From the NCBI GenBank assembly GCA_002435785.1, contig DIUC01000047.1, positions 1 through 64,000 of the forward strand: a stretch of DNA of 64,000 bases, written 5' to 3'. The translations under genes and the position numbers were made by a program. Under the pieces are notes generated by a model. That model worked only from the letters and a program-made list of their open reading frames with translations, ran no database searches and was not told where the DNA came from. Source of the DNA: Saprospiraceae bacterium UBA6168. Its GTDB lineage: Bacteria > Bacteroidota > Bacteroidia > Chitinophagales > Saprospiraceae. Below, one piece after another: positions 24,901-33,780 of this stretch (within the stretch, counting starts at the first letter, position 1; each line of letters starts with the position of its first letter).

Positions 24901-26449
24901 CCTGAAAGTCAATGTCGGAAGCCTCGGCGGGGTTGGTCGCCTGCATCACGAATCCAAAAGTCCCGTCCTCCTGCGCCTGAAAAAAGAACCAAGTGAAGTT
25001 GGTGGTAAAAAAGCCCCAACATCCATCGTTCACGCCGTCCTGAATCACGTTGGCATTGCCTTGGCCGGGTGCCACACTGACGATGGCCGGTAGCTCCCCA
25101 CATCCGTTCAGGGTAATGGCATCGTCGCAATTGGCTGCGGATGGCAGCACGACCGGACAGTTAACTTGGGTCACTTCAATGTTAAAGGGCGTACAGGAAT
25201 TGGCATTGTCCACCACGATATAGTAGGTGCCGGGCAATTCGAGAAAAGCAGCATTGATGGTTGGGTTGGCTTGCCCTGCGCCCCCTCCTGCCGTTGCGAT
25301 GCACTGACTGGCTGTGTTGGGGCAACCGTTGAAAATGGCCACACCTGTGCCATTGTTCGTGCCGGTAAGGTTCACGGCGATGCACTCGTCGCCCGGCGAG
25401 GTATAGGTGAAAATCACGTCTTGGCCTTGCAGCCAGTTGTCGTTGTTGCATGGGCTGGTGCTGACTGCATTGGCTGCATTGCAGGTGGTCATGTCATTTG
25501 AGGCGTACGGTAGCGAGGGTATTGCCGTCGGATTGTCGCAGGTGCTGGGCGGTGGCACGGTGCAGGTTTCCGGGGAGCATTGCCAGGTCAATTCAAAGCC
25601 AGCGTCGTTGATGGAGCCGTCGGAGGTAAACTGAAAGGTCACGCATTGGCCATAAACCTGCAATTGGACGTTGCCCCCAAAACCGTTCAGGCTGGTGAGC
25701 ATGGGCGCATTGGTGTTTTGTCCGATGAAAATGTTCAGGTAGTCAAAATTGACCTCTGTGGAAAATGTTTGGACATCCACAAAGATGCACTGCGTGAAAT
25801 CCTGTGGGCAAACGGTGAAGGTTTGGTTCAGGCTGTTGCCATAGTTGCCAGAAGGGCCACCTGAATCGTACAATGTTCCTGCGCAAGCACCGGTGAAGGC
25901 CACGTCGCCCATGTTAAAAATTGGCACGTATTCGGCAATGCAAAACACGAAATCGCCCCAGTTCGGAGTGGCGGAAGCCGACCAATCGCTGACCCTGATG
26001 AAGTAGGGCAAGCCCGGCGTCAGGCCAAGCAGGTCAATTTTGGCCTCGCTACTGCCAAGTGCAGCAGTTGCACAACCTAACTCTTGGAGGCCATCCAATT
26101 CGCAATCCCCCCGATAAATGGCAAACTGTGGTTGCAAGATACTTCCGTTCGGCCCGGTGACGCCTGTAACGGTTATGGTGAAATCCACCACGCTCCCATC
26201 GGGTGGCACCGTAAACATGAACCAAACATCTCGGTCAACAATGCCGCCCGTAAAGCAGCTCGGAATATTGTCGGTAGGTGAGGAGAAGACGAAGGATTGC
26301 GTGGCATTTACATTGTTGAAAGTATCCAGAACGGGGCAGATGGGGGCGATGCCAAGGTCTATCAGCCCATTACAATCGTCATTGGCAGGTTGAGCAAATA
26401 CGGTGGTCAGTGTGAGCACAAAGGCGATGAGGGATAGAGATTTTTTCAT
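21965..26449 (-). CDS. Giant secreted protein with CUB domain, eight Ig/PKD-like repeats and type B T9SS sorting domain
   Basis: Start at 26449 (MKKSLSLIAFVLTLTTVFAQ) gives a normal signal peptide; the frame extends 27 codons further but without reason. The 1,494-residue protein has an N-terminal beta-rich region, a CUB domain at about 190-300 (YDSGGPSGNYGNSLNQTF ... GFELTWQC), and further beta-sandwich units. About eight tandem Ig/PKD-like repeats follow, each ending in a motif like CPNPVATVTQSTVYKV or ANPSVTPTMTTTYYL (about 660-1330). The last ~90 residues (PNAFSPNGDGKNDRFRV, NRWGQLVFE, GWDGRQKGEPAASDVYVYKV) are the gliding-motility type B sorting domain. It should be exported by T9SS and act as adhesin or matrix protein. 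No catalytic domain is seen. Confidence 0.88.
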   Translation of the reverse strand: MKKSLSLIAFVLTLTTVFAQPANDDCNGLIDLGIAPICPVLDTFNNVNATQSFVFSSPTDNIPSCFTGGIVDRDVWFMFTVPPDGSVVDFTITVTGVTGPNGSILQPQFAIYRGDCELDGLQELGCATAALGSSEAKIDLLGLTPGLPYFIRVSDWSASATPNWGDFVFCIAEYVPIFNMGDVAFTGACAGTLYDSGGPSGNYGNSLNQTFTVCPQDFTQCIFVDVQTFSTEVNFDYLNIFIGQNTNAPMLTSLNGFGGNVQLQVYGQCVTFQFTSDGSINDAGFELTWQCSPETCTVPPPSTCDNPTAIPSLPYASNDMTTCNAANAVSTSPCNNDNWLQGQDVIFTYTSPGDECIAVNLTGTNNGTGVAIFNGCPNTASQCIATAGGGAGQANPTINAAFLELPGTYYIVVDNANSCTPFNIEVTQVNCPVVLPSAANCDDAITLNGCGELPAIVSVAPGQGNANVIQDGVNDGCWGFFTTNFTWFFFQAQEDGTFGFVMQATNPAEASDIDFQVWGPITNINQLCTYAYENQPIRSSYAAGADPTGLADIHPITNQPVTDVCETAIGDDFVSTIPVQTGEFYVVLINDWGGQITSGSISIDFGNTTPGVLDNFGTNFMVSQDTAICPGESAQLFASGGEVYQWFPADGLSCVYCPNPVATVTQSTVYKVAINSLCNVDTLDVLVGLLQVDAGPDITVCLNETVQLVAGASFANVSYSWNAPAGFLSCTNCPNPIVTAIQPGTFMLEVTVTGPTCSFSDAMTLVVLPTPAPSYQISNDQNICFGASVNLGGTATPGVDYNWTSNPAGFVSNQANPSVTPTMTTTYYLEATNGFCPIASLDSVTVTVSALPILNTANDTLICQGQTVALGSTVAEPGVGYQWSPATGLNNATSPNPLATPTQTTTYTLSADRLGCNVQQTVTVSVTPIAIDILSGDTIPICKGVSIPLSATAIPTGTTITWTPNNGSLNLTTGPNVVATPQTATSYIASVTTAGCVRFDTIYIGVDSLPWNMAILPADTVICLGEKVLLTSPIYEPGDFSQIEFLWTPSFGQLTPDSFYNMVLQPVETTTYYRTATNGFCSATDSARVTVISVTSLEITPDQPVICQGNSVQLTATSPVPLVYTWEPAAGLSCTDCPNPIASPSQSTNYLVTGEYEGCPIGGSIMVEVEPIPTINPVQGAICQGSSTGLNLAPNGNWSYLWSSPDNPNFSSTEPNPVVSPSQTTNYVVTVDNGVCPPQTFEMTVFVSDNPVLSLTADTILCGISAITLSAYSGEPGGNYVWSTGETIPNPTVSLSVGDNVFSVVFTNNCGDTLTGSVVVELAPAIDVEILPTDTNTYYQGTVLNLGTTTTLPATSYQWSNGSVFDTANVVLLNLPSQTIYVTATDDLGCMDTDSITLTVLESLFAIPNAFSPNGDGKNDRFRVVILGENVEVVSMNIWNRWGQLVFEEKNSNEGWDGRQKGEPAASDVYVYKVEIRRPDGSRFSESGDMTLLR

Positions 26450-26535
26450 GCTTGTTTGTTCAAAATAATAAAGATGGTTGTGGAATTGGGCGCTCGCAAG
26501 TGCAATGATTGGCTGGTTTGAGTTGGCCAAAATAG

Positions 26536-27069
26536 TTACTTCTCTGGATTTAGGGTGCCAAAATTCATCTCAAAGCCGATTTTCTTGCTTGGCTCGTCGT
26601 CGTCGTAGTCTTCCCATGTAGTGATTTCATGGATGAAGTCCTCGAAGTGGCGAAGGAGGTATGGCTCCTTGAGTTCTTCTGGTCGGTAGATGGCGATGGT
26701 CTTGGGTGCCCGGGGCTGTCCGTAGTTCTCGATATAAGGGTACTGGATGAGCACGATGACTTTGCCGTTGAAAAGCTGCTGGTAAATGAGTGACCCACTT
26801 TGCTTTACCAAAGGCACCTCAATTCCATGCTCTATTTTTTGGTACATGCCGCTTTTCACGGTACCAAGTGATAGGACGACAGCTTCGAGGTTCTCCATTT
26901 GAACCCGCTCTTCTACTTTTACTGGGAGTTCTACTTGTTTGGCAATATCCTGTAAAATGTTGATTATCAAATTTTTAAGTTCCAATTGCCAAGCCTTTCG
27001 GTAGTTTTCCGTGTTTGTCAACACGTCTTTGTAAAAGTCCACTTTTCGCTTCAAGTTGTACAGTTCCAT
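26536..27069 (-). CDS. Conserved hypothetical protein (177 aa)
   Basis: No signal peptide or membrane segment is seen. The N-terminal ~60 residues are helical and basic (MELYNLKRKVDFYKDVLTNTENYRKAWQLELKNLI). The middle is a mixed alpha/beta domain with VIVLIQYPYIENYGQPRAPKTIAIYRPEEL, and the end is acidic (TTWEDYDDDEPSK). I do not recognise a family with known function; similar proteins of this size occur in Bacteroidota. It is divergent from hemB with about 110 bp between them and lies upstream of the giant T9SS protein in the same orientation, 86 bp away, so co-transcription is possible. Confidence 0.7.
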   Translation of the reverse strand: MELYNLKRKVDFYKDVLTNTENYRKAWQLELKNLIINILQDIAKQVELPVKVEERVQMENLEAVVLSLGTVKSGMYQKIEHGIEVPLVKQSGSLIYQQLFNGKVIVLIQYPYIENYGQPRAPKTIAIYRPEELKEPYLLRHFEDFIHEITTWEDYDDDEPSKKIGFEMNFGTLNPEK

Positions 27070-27130
27070 GTAGTTTGATTTAGTTTAATAAAGCCTAAAT
27101 GTAAAAAGAATGTAGCAAAAACGGCATGGC

Positions 27131-27162
27131 TTGGGCAAAGGGATTGGGATGGTCTAATTTTG
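27131..27162 (+). promoter_or_regulatory. Bacteroidota-type promoter of hemB
   Basis: taattttg at 27155-27162 is an exact TAnnTTTG -7 box. A TTG at 27131-27133 lies 21 bp upstream, the spacing used by the Bacteroidota primary sigma factor. The hemB ATG follows 16 bp after the box, implying a very short leader. Confidence 0.7.
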
Positions 27163-27177
27163 CGAAAAAAAAATACC

Positions 27178-28173
27178 ATGCAAAAAAGGCCACGTCGCAA
27201 CCGAGTTTCCGCTTCCGTAAGGGGGTTGGTGCAGGAAACACACTTGGAGGTCAGCCACCTTGTTTTACCACTTTTTTTATTGGATGGTGAGCATAAACGG
27301 AGCGAAGTGAACTCCCTTCCGGGTATTTTCAGGCTTTCGCTCGACCATATTTTGAAGGAGGTTGAAGCTTGCATGGCGCTGGGCTTGCGGAGTTTCATCA
27401 TGTTCCCTGCTGTACCGGAGGACCTGAAGGACAAAACAGGAACCTATGGGTACGACCCTGCCAATTTTTACCTAAAAGCAGCCTCCAGCATCAAACACCA
27501 CTTCCCCGAATGCACCCTCATCAGCGATGTGGCGATGGACCCCTACAACTCCGATGGCCACGATGGATTGGTGCGGTCTGGTAAAGTCGTCAACGACGAG
27601 TCGGTGGGCATTTTGTCAAGAATGGCGGTTGCGCAGGCCGAAGCTGGCTTTGACATTGTGGGGCCGAGCGATATGATGGATGGTAGGGTGGGGGCTATCC
27701 GCAAGTCGCTCGATGAGGCTGGGTTCACGGATACGGGCATCATGTCCTATACTGCCAAATTCGCCAGCGCTTTTTACGGGCCTTTTCGGGATGCGCTCGA
27801 CAGTGCCCCAAAGGCGGGCGAAGACATCCCCAAGGACAAGAAAACCTACCAAATGAACCCTGCGAACAAGCGGGAGGCGCTGATTGAGGCCGAATTGGAT
27901 GCCGAAGAAGGGGCCGACTACCTGATGGTCAAGCCAGCCGTGAACTACCTCGACGTGATTCATTTGCTCAAGTCCAACTTCAACTTGCCGATTGCGGCGT
28001 ACCATGTAAGCGGGGAGTGTGCCATGCTCGTGGCTGCCAGCAGGAATGGCTGGCTTGATTTTGACACCGCTATGCCCGAGACTTTGATGGGCATCCGGAG
28101 GGCAGGTGCGGACGTAGTGATTACCTATTTTGCAAAAACCTATGCGGAGATGAAGGCCAAGGGCCAGGTTTGA
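27178..28173 (+). CDS. hemB: Porphobilinogen synthase (HemB)
   Basis: HemB condenses two 5-aminolevulinate molecules to porphobilinogen in haem synthesis. ATG 27178 is chosen because the TTG opening the frame at 27160 falls within the -7 promoter box. The 331-residue protein carries the two active-site lysine segments, SYTAKFASAFYGPFRD (about 195) and DYLMVKPAVNYLDV (about 247). In the metal region the sequence is DVAMDPYNSDGHDG: the three zinc-binding cysteines of zinc-dependent enzymes are replaced by Ala/Asp, so this is the zinc-independent (magnesium-type) form. It forms a single-gene unit with its own promoter and a terminator just after the stop. Confidence 0.96.
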   Translation: MQKRPRRNRVSASVRGLVQETHLEVSHLVLPLFLLDGEHKRSEVNSLPGIFRLSLDHILKEVEACMALGLRSFIMFPAVPEDLKDKTGTYGYDPANFYLKAASSIKHHFPECTLISDVAMDPYNSDGHDGLVRSGKVVNDESVGILSRMAVAQAEAGFDIVGPSDMMDGRVGAIRKSLDEAGFTDTGIMSYTAKFASAFYGPFRDALDSAPKAGEDIPKDKKTYQMNPANKREALIEAELDAEEGADYLMVKPAVNYLDVIHLLKSNFNLPIAAYHVSGECAMLVAASRNGWLDFDTAMPETLMGIRRAGADVVITYFAKTYAEMKAKGQV

Positions 28174-28182
28174 CCCAAAAGA

Positions 28183-28213
28183 AAAAGCCTCCGATGAAAC
28201 ATCGAAGGCTTTT
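28183..28213. terminator. Bidirectional terminator between hemB and a small convergent gene
   Basis: aaaagcctccgatg (28183-28196) pairs with catcgaaggctttt (28200-28213) with one mismatch and a 3-nt loop. A and T runs at either side fit termination in both directions. Confidence 0.8.
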
Positions 28214-28231
28214 ACGAACGCTAAAATTCCG

Positions 28232-28372
28232 TTATAGCATGTTGTTGACCATTGCGTATATGCCGGCCAAACCAACGGCTATCATCATGATTGGAAAGAA
28301 GTTTCCTTCTACTTTGCTCTTAATTGAATAGTGTTCCTGCTGTAAAGTGTGAGGAGTAGTCTCGCTTGTCAT
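28232..28372 (-). CDS. Small single-span membrane protein (46 aa)
   Basis: This reading frame codes for MTSETTPHTLQQEHYSIKSK followed by VEGNFFPIMMIAVGLAGIYA and MVNNML. That is a hydrophilic N-terminus and one C-terminal hydrophobic span (about residues 24-42). The stop falls just before the hairpin shared with hemB, the arrangement expected for a real convergent gene. There is no codon-level or homology proof, and a second ATG eight bases upstream is in another frame that ends after 19 codons. Function unknown; small tail-anchored proteins of this size often belong to membrane complexes. Confidence 0.5.
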   Translation of the reverse strand: MTSETTPHTLQQEHYSIKSKVEGNFFPIMMIAVGLAGIYAMVNNML

Positions 28373-29305
28373 TGCTCATGGGTTTAAAATCTGAAAAAAA
28401 GGATTACAAATTAGCCATCAATAACACATAAAGTAATAAGCAAATAGCATACGTGCTGCCGGACAGACAAATTATCACTCCACATCGAAATGCAGCATTT
28501 GTCATAATGACAAACACGCCGTCGTTACGGTAGCGGTAGTTCCAAACTTGTTGTGTTGACCAATGATGGATTATAATCTGCCTGCTGTTTTTTGCCCTGG
28601 AGAAATTGGAAAAAAAATGAAAAAACAGGGCACGAGCGCTATGTGCGAAGTCGGCAAGTCACTGCTTACAGAGGCAAGCTGCCACACGGAAGTGTGGGTA
28701 ATGGTGTCTAAAGTTCAGTAAAGTAATTTTTTCAAGTGTTCCAAAAGTGTGTAAAACGCATTTCAACAGTTCATGTAACGTGGTGGTCGGTGTCATGGCC
28801 AATGTGGCAAAAGCCATTTTGGCTCGAAAGTATGCTGGGCCATTTCGGATTGAACAATTTGACCAGCTTATCCTTTCTCTTACGGGAGAAAGAATGTTGA
28901 GTTGCAAAGGTAATAAATGTATTTTTTAAAATAGAATATTTTAATTATTTTTTGAGACTCTGGTTGATTTTTTTTCCAAACTACCAAATGTCAACCCTGA
29001 AAAACTTGAATTTGAAACAGACAGGACGTGGGGTTCATGTTGTATCATTAACAATTTCCAGCTGGGAGGAACAGGTACAGGTAAGTACAGAATCTAAAAA
29101 AAATAAATTATCCAGAAATTACCAGCAAAAAAAACTGCTAATCAAGGATATTGGCTTTATCTTTGGCCTCTATTGATAGGCTTTCCGGTCAGTGCAGCTT
29201 TTTTCCCGATTGACATAGTTACTAGTGACTTCTAAGCTTGAAAAAGCATTCAAGTTCGAACTTTAGCCAAATTTTGTAGGGCACTGATTGGCAAATTATA
29301 ATCTC
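28373..29305. other. Long intergenic region upstream of the HYR/cohesin-like protein
   Basis: About 930 bp without a convincing gene. Open frames of 60-82 codons occur on both strands (28659-28907 minus, 28952-29176 plus) but have no protein character. It is A/T-rich near 28910-29000 and presumably holds the promoter of the following large gene; a candidate box aaattttg lies near 29268, with one mismatch to TAnnTTTG. Confidence 0.5.
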
Positions 29306-32300
29306 ATGAAAATAAAAAATCTTACACAACGACTCTATTGCTATTGGGGTAAACTACTATTTGTTGCGCTGCTTTTCTCCAAAGCAGCTACCATGTCTGC
29401 TCAGGGGCCTTGTACGCCTGATTTGTTCCCTCCAACGCTGAACTGCCCAACCAACCTAACTTTTATCCTGCAAGCAGGACTTTGTGAAACCACCGTGCAA
29501 CTTAGCGGGGTCTCCGCAACCGACAACTGCGATTTGTCGGTTGACATCTCGCAGACTGGCGGCCTTCCCATTAACGGCTACTTTCCCATTGGTTCGCACC
29601 CAGTTACCTTGAGGGCTACTGACGATGCTGGCAACTTCAGCAATTGCACCTTCAACGTTGTTGTGCTGGAATTTCCTTATCCCACGCAATCGCTTGTCTG
29701 CAATACCCTGGTCTATTTGACCGTGCAGCAAAACGGAACAGCGGTGGTAAACGCTGACATGGTTTTGGAGGGTGGACCTTACGGGTGCTATTCCAATTAC
29801 CTCGTTTCCATCACCGACGCTATGGGGCTGGATTATGGCAATACAGTCACCTGCGATGAAATTGGTGATTTTTTGATAGCCAAAGTGATGGACCCCGTCA
29901 GCGGCAATTCCTGTTGGGGGCAAATCGTTTTGGAGGACAAAACGCCGCCAATCATCAATTGTCAAGATTGGACAATCCCGTGTACTAGGGCAGTGACCAC
30001 TGTTGCTGCGCCTGGAGTAATAGACAATTGCGACAGCAATCCTTCACTGAACTTGGCCGGGGTGACACCAATCGAAACGGATGCTTGCGATGACAATGCG
30101 GTAAGGTTCCTTCGGACATGGTACGCTACCGACAAGTTTGGCAACACATCAGCACCCTGTTTGGAAATCATTACCGTTCAAAGGCCCATTGTCGTTGATT
30201 TCCCATCAGACATCGTTTGGCAGTGCAACCAATATGCCTCAAGGCCGAACATTACCAATGCCTCACCGCTCAGGAGCAATATCATTGATACAATCCCCAG
30301 TACCGAAGTCATTGACGTAAACCCATTGTTCATTGGCAATCAGCTCAACAATACGGGTTCTGGCATTCCAGCAAACATCACCGGGGAGTTTTGCAAGTAC
30401 AATATCACGCATTCAGACGATACGATAGCTATTTGTGTCAATGTGCCAGGTGTTTTTAAAATTGTCCGCACATGGACAGTGATTGACTGGTGTACAGGCA
30501 ACGTCATCATTACTGGCGTGGATGGCGAGGACAATGTTCAAGTGATAAAAGTGGTGGATTCGGTTCCACCCGTGATTTCTGCCTCTAACCTGACCGTTAA
30601 TGCCAACATTCCCGGCGTACATCCACAGCCTTGCCGCTCAACTGCGCCGTTTCCCTCTCCGGGCGTTACGGACAATTGCTCAGGAGTTGACTCGGTCGTG
30701 ATAAACATCCCGTTTTATGGTAAGGTGGTGAATGGCAATATCCCAAGCCCTGGCCCGCCCATTGGACACCATGCCGTTACGATCCAAGCCTTTGACAAAT
30801 GCGGCAACGTAGCCACGAAGGATATTGTACTGACGGTCATTGATGGAATAGCACCAACCCCCATTTGCATCAGCTACACCGATGTTGTGCTGGAGACGAA
30901 TGGCCGGGCTGAAGTGTTGGCCGAGGCATTCGACCAAGCATCTTCCGATAATTGCTGCCTCGACCATTTCGAGGTGCGCCGCATGGAAGACTCCTGCGAG
31001 GATGGCCACGACGACCTGCTATTTGGCCCATCTGTTCAGTTTTGTTGCGAGGATGCTGGCAAAACAATCATGGTTGTTTTCAGGGCTTTCGACTGTTTTG
31101 GCAATTTCAATGATTGCATGGTGGAAGTTTTTGTCAACGACAAACTAATCCCCGTCCTGGTTTCCTGTCCTCCCAACCAGCGCATCACCTGCGATTGGTA
31201 TGCGGACAACCTTGAAACTCAGCTAACCAGCCTTCTAACGGCTGCCGAAAAAAGCCAGTACCTCGACCAGTTCTTTGGAGCGCCGGTTTTTTATGACAAC
31301 TGCCAACTGAGCATCACCCGCAACTATACCAGCAATATTGACCAGTGCCTCGAAGGAACCATTACCCGCAGTTTTACGGCTACTGACCCTTCTGGCAATA
31401 CCTCCGTGCAGCCTTGCTCGCAAACCATATTTGTGGACCATGTTTCTGACTGGGCGGTGCAGTTTCCAGCGGATATTACCATAAATTGTGGAACGACGCC
31501 GCCTAATTTCGGAGAGCCGACCATTTTCTACGAAACTTGTGAACTCGTTGCAATTTCTTACGATGACGAGTTGTTCACCGTGGTGGTGGATGCTTGTTAC
31601 AAAATCGTGCGTACTTGGACGGTCATCAACTGGTGCGTGGTAGGTACGAACCCCGGCCTCGTTGACCAAGAAGTGGTGGAACAACCAGAGAACCAGCTTG
31701 GCCTTCCATTTCCACAATGCGACATAGATGGCGACGGCGACTGTGATGGGCGAACCTTCCGTGATTCTTGGAGGAGCGGCTCACCCGCCAACCTGAACCG
31801 CCCCAGTGCCTTGGATGCCACTCGTACCACCGGGCCTGATACCGACCTCGATTCTGACCCATGGGACGGATATATCACTTACCAACAAGTCCTCAAGGTG
31901 ATTGATACGGTTGACCCCGTGTTTGTCAATGGATGTGAAATACCAATGGTTTGCATCAATGACAATACCTGCGCCGTCAACTTGTTGCTGCCAACACCAG
32001 ACGTGCTCGATTGCAGTCAATTTGTGACCATTACGGCCAAAATCAAGATAGGTGGCGTTTGGCTCACCGGATTTGGCCCATACGCAAACGTGCCGCCGGG
32101 CATGTATGAAGTACAATACACCGCTACCGATAACTGCAACAACCAAACAGTGTGCAATTCAAGCGTTAAGGTGAAGGATTGCAAAAAGCCAACGCCTTAC
32201 TGCAAGACTGGCATCATTACCACATTGATGAACTCAATCCCACCGATGGTGGATGTTTGGGCAAGCGATTTGGACGACAATAGCTTTGACAACTGCACCA

Positions 32301-33703
32301 CTGACCTCATTTTCTCCTTTTCGCCTGACACGACCGACACCAGCATCACGTTGTTTTGTTTCAACCAGAACACGACGATTTTCGTGAATGTATGGGTAAC
32401 GGACGAGTGCGGAAACCAAGACTTCTGTTCTACCCAAATCATTATTCAGGACAACACCGACTTTTGTGGCGACCCGCTCATCAACCTTGGTGGGGCGGTG
32501 ACAACTGAAGGAAACGCAGAAATCGGAGACGTGGAAATCAACCTTAGCGGCTCAACCTCCGATATGGCGATGACCAATGGTGGGCAATTCAATTTTGCAA
32601 TTCCTGCTCCGGGTGGCGATTACACGGTAGTGCCGCTGAAAGATGACAGCCCACTCAACGGCGTCACTACATTTGACTTGGTGCTAATCTCGAAGCATAT
32701 CCTCGGCGTGTCCCTCCTCGATTCGCCCTATAAAATCATAGCTGCCGATGCCAACAAATCGGGTAGCGTGACCACGTTCGACATGGTCGAAATCAGGAAG
32801 CTTATCCTTTTTATCAACGATTCGTTTACCAACAACACCTCCTGGCGTTTTGTGGACAAAGGATTCGTGTTCCCTAACTCAGCCAACCCGTGGCAAACGC
32901 CGTTCCCTGAATTTTTCAACGTGAACGACCTTAGCAGTGACCTGCTTAGTGTTGATTTCATTGGCATAAAAATCGGTGACGTGAATGGCAGCGCCCAAGC
33001 CAACAACCTAACCGGACATAATGAGGAACGCAGCAATGAAGCCGACCTTTTGCTACGAGCGAACAATGTCCTTTTGGAAAAAGGCCAAACAGTGATGGTC
33101 CCCTTTCATTTGATGGGGGAAGCGCTGGGTTTTCAGTTCACCCTGAATTTTGACAAGGAAAAATTGGAGTTTGTGCAAATGGAAGCGGGGCTTTTGTCCA
33201 GCGAGAACTTTGGCTTTGCGCTGTTGGGACAGGGGGCCATCACCGCAAGTTGGAACAATCTGACTGGTTCCAGTCATTTGTCAAAAGAGGAGGCTTTTTC
33301 ATTGGTATTTAAAGTAAAGGAAGCTGGCAATTTGAGCCAGATGCTCTCGGTTGATTCAAGGTTTACTAAAGCTGAGGCTTACACGCCAACGCTGGGCACT
33401 ACGGGTTTGTCGCTTGTCTTTGATGGGACACCCAACGTAGCTGGGTACGAACTCCTCCAAAACATCCCCAATCCATTCAGCAACAACACCGAAATCGGCT
33501 TTGTTTTGCCGGAGGCGGCCAAATGTACGCTCACCATTACCGATGTTTCAGGTAGAGTGCTAAAGGTTATTGACGACAATTTTGCCGAAGGCTACAATAG
33601 AATCGCTCTCCAGAAAACGGATTTTGGCACAAAGGGCGTGTTGTACTACCGTTTGGAAACAGGCGAGTTCACGGCAACAAGGATGATGGTTTTGATGGAT
33701 TAA
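29306..33703 (+). CDS. Giant secreted HYR-repeat protein with dockerin-like, cohesin-like and type A T9SS domains
   Basis: Start ATG 29306 (MKIKNLTQRL) gives a signal peptide ending near KAATMSAQ; the frame opens at a TTG at 29288. The 1,465-residue protein begins with a HYR domain (PPTLNCPTNLTF ... TLRATDDAGNFSNCTF). It continues with many Cys-containing beta units of the same style (PPIINCQDWTIPC, DNCSGVDSVV, ATDPSGNTS). At about 1115-1230 lies a dockerin-like pair (TTFDLVLISKHILGV, AADANKSGSVTTFDMVEIRKLIL), at about 1245-1370 a cohesin-like sandwich (GQTVMVPFHLMGEALGFQFTLNFDKEKLEFV). The last ~85 residues (LLQNIPNPFSNNTEIGFVLP ... ISGRVL-type DVSGRVLKV) are the type A sorting domain. Cell-surface or released adhesin is likely. 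Confidence 0.87.
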   Translation: MKIKNLTQRLYCYWGKLLFVALLFSKAATMSAQGPCTPDLFPPTLNCPTNLTFILQAGLCETTVQLSGVSATDNCDLSVDISQTGGLPINGYFPIGSHPVTLRATDDAGNFSNCTFNVVVLEFPYPTQSLVCNTLVYLTVQQNGTAVVNADMVLEGGPYGCYSNYLVSITDAMGLDYGNTVTCDEIGDFLIAKVMDPVSGNSCWGQIVLEDKTPPIINCQDWTIPCTRAVTTVAAPGVIDNCDSNPSLNLAGVTPIETDACDDNAVRFLRTWYATDKFGNTSAPCLEIITVQRPIVVDFPSDIVWQCNQYASRPNITNASPLRSNIIDTIPSTEVIDVNPLFIGNQLNNTGSGIPANITGEFCKYNITHSDDTIAICVNVPGVFKIVRTWTVIDWCTGNVIITGVDGEDNVQVIKVVDSVPPVISASNLTVNANIPGVHPQPCRSTAPFPSPGVTDNCSGVDSVVINIPFYGKVVNGNIPSPGPPIGHHAVTIQAFDKCGNVATKDIVLTVIDGIAPTPICISYTDVVLETNGRAEVLAEAFDQASSDNCCLDHFEVRRMEDSCEDGHDDLLFGPSVQFCCEDAGKTIMVVFRAFDCFGNFNDCMVEVFVNDKLIPVLVSCPPNQRITCDWYADNLETQLTSLLTAAEKSQYLDQFFGAPVFYDNCQLSITRNYTSNIDQCLEGTITRSFTATDPSGNTSVQPCSQTIFVDHVSDWAVQFPADITINCGTTPPNFGEPTIFYETCELVAISYDDELFTVVVDACYKIVRTWTVINWCVVGTNPGLVDQEVVEQPENQLGLPFPQCDIDGDGDCDGRTFRDSWRSGSPANLNRPSALDATRTTGPDTDLDSDPWDGYITYQQVLKVIDTVDPVFVNGCEIPMVCINDNTCAVNLLLPTPDVLDCSQFVTITAKIKIGGVWLTGFGPYANVPPGMYEVQYTATDNCNNQTVCNSSVKVKDCKKPTPYCKTGIITTLMNSIPPMVDVWASDLDDNSFDNCTTDLIFSFSPDTTDTSITLFCFNQNTTIFVNVWVTDECGNQDFCSTQIIIQDNTDFCGDPLINLGGAVTTEGNAEIGDVEINLSGSTSDMAMTNGGQFNFAIPAPGGDYTVVPLKDDSPLNGVTTFDLVLISKHILGVSLLDSPYKIIAADANKSGSVTTFDMVEIRKLILFINDSFTNNTSWRFVDKGFVFPNSANPWQTPFPEFFNVNDLSSDLLSVDFIGIKIGDVNGSAQANNLTGHNEERSNEADLLLRANNVLLEKGQTVMVPFHLMGEALGFQFTLNFDKEKLEFVQMEAGLLSSENFGFALLGQGAITASWNNLTGSSHLSKEEAFSLVFKVKEAGNLSQMLSVDSRFTKAEAYTPTLGTTGLSLVFDGTPNVAGYELLQNIPNPFSNNTEIGFVLPEAAKCTLTITDVSGRVLKVIDDNFAEGYNRIALQKTDFGTKGVLYYRLETGEFTATRMMVLMD

Positions 33704-33736
33704 GCAAAGAGGTCCAGCAACCACGACTAATAAAGA

Positions 33737-33780
33737 AAAATTGGGCGACTGCCATTGAGCAGGTCGCCCAATTTTTTTTT
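33737..33780 (+). terminator. Intrinsic terminator after the HYR protein
   Basis: attgggcgac (33740-33749) pairs with gtcgcccaat (33763-33772), followed by nine to ten T. It ends the giant-protein transcript. Confidence 0.85.

Noticed and set aside
23741..25093. Plus-strand frames of 183 and 192 residues opposite the giant T9SS protein
   Set aside because: Shadows of the repeat-rich minus-strand gene; no start signals or domain features.
28659..28907. 82-residue minus-strand frame in the long intergenic gap
   Set aside because: No conserved features or start context; not reported as a gene.
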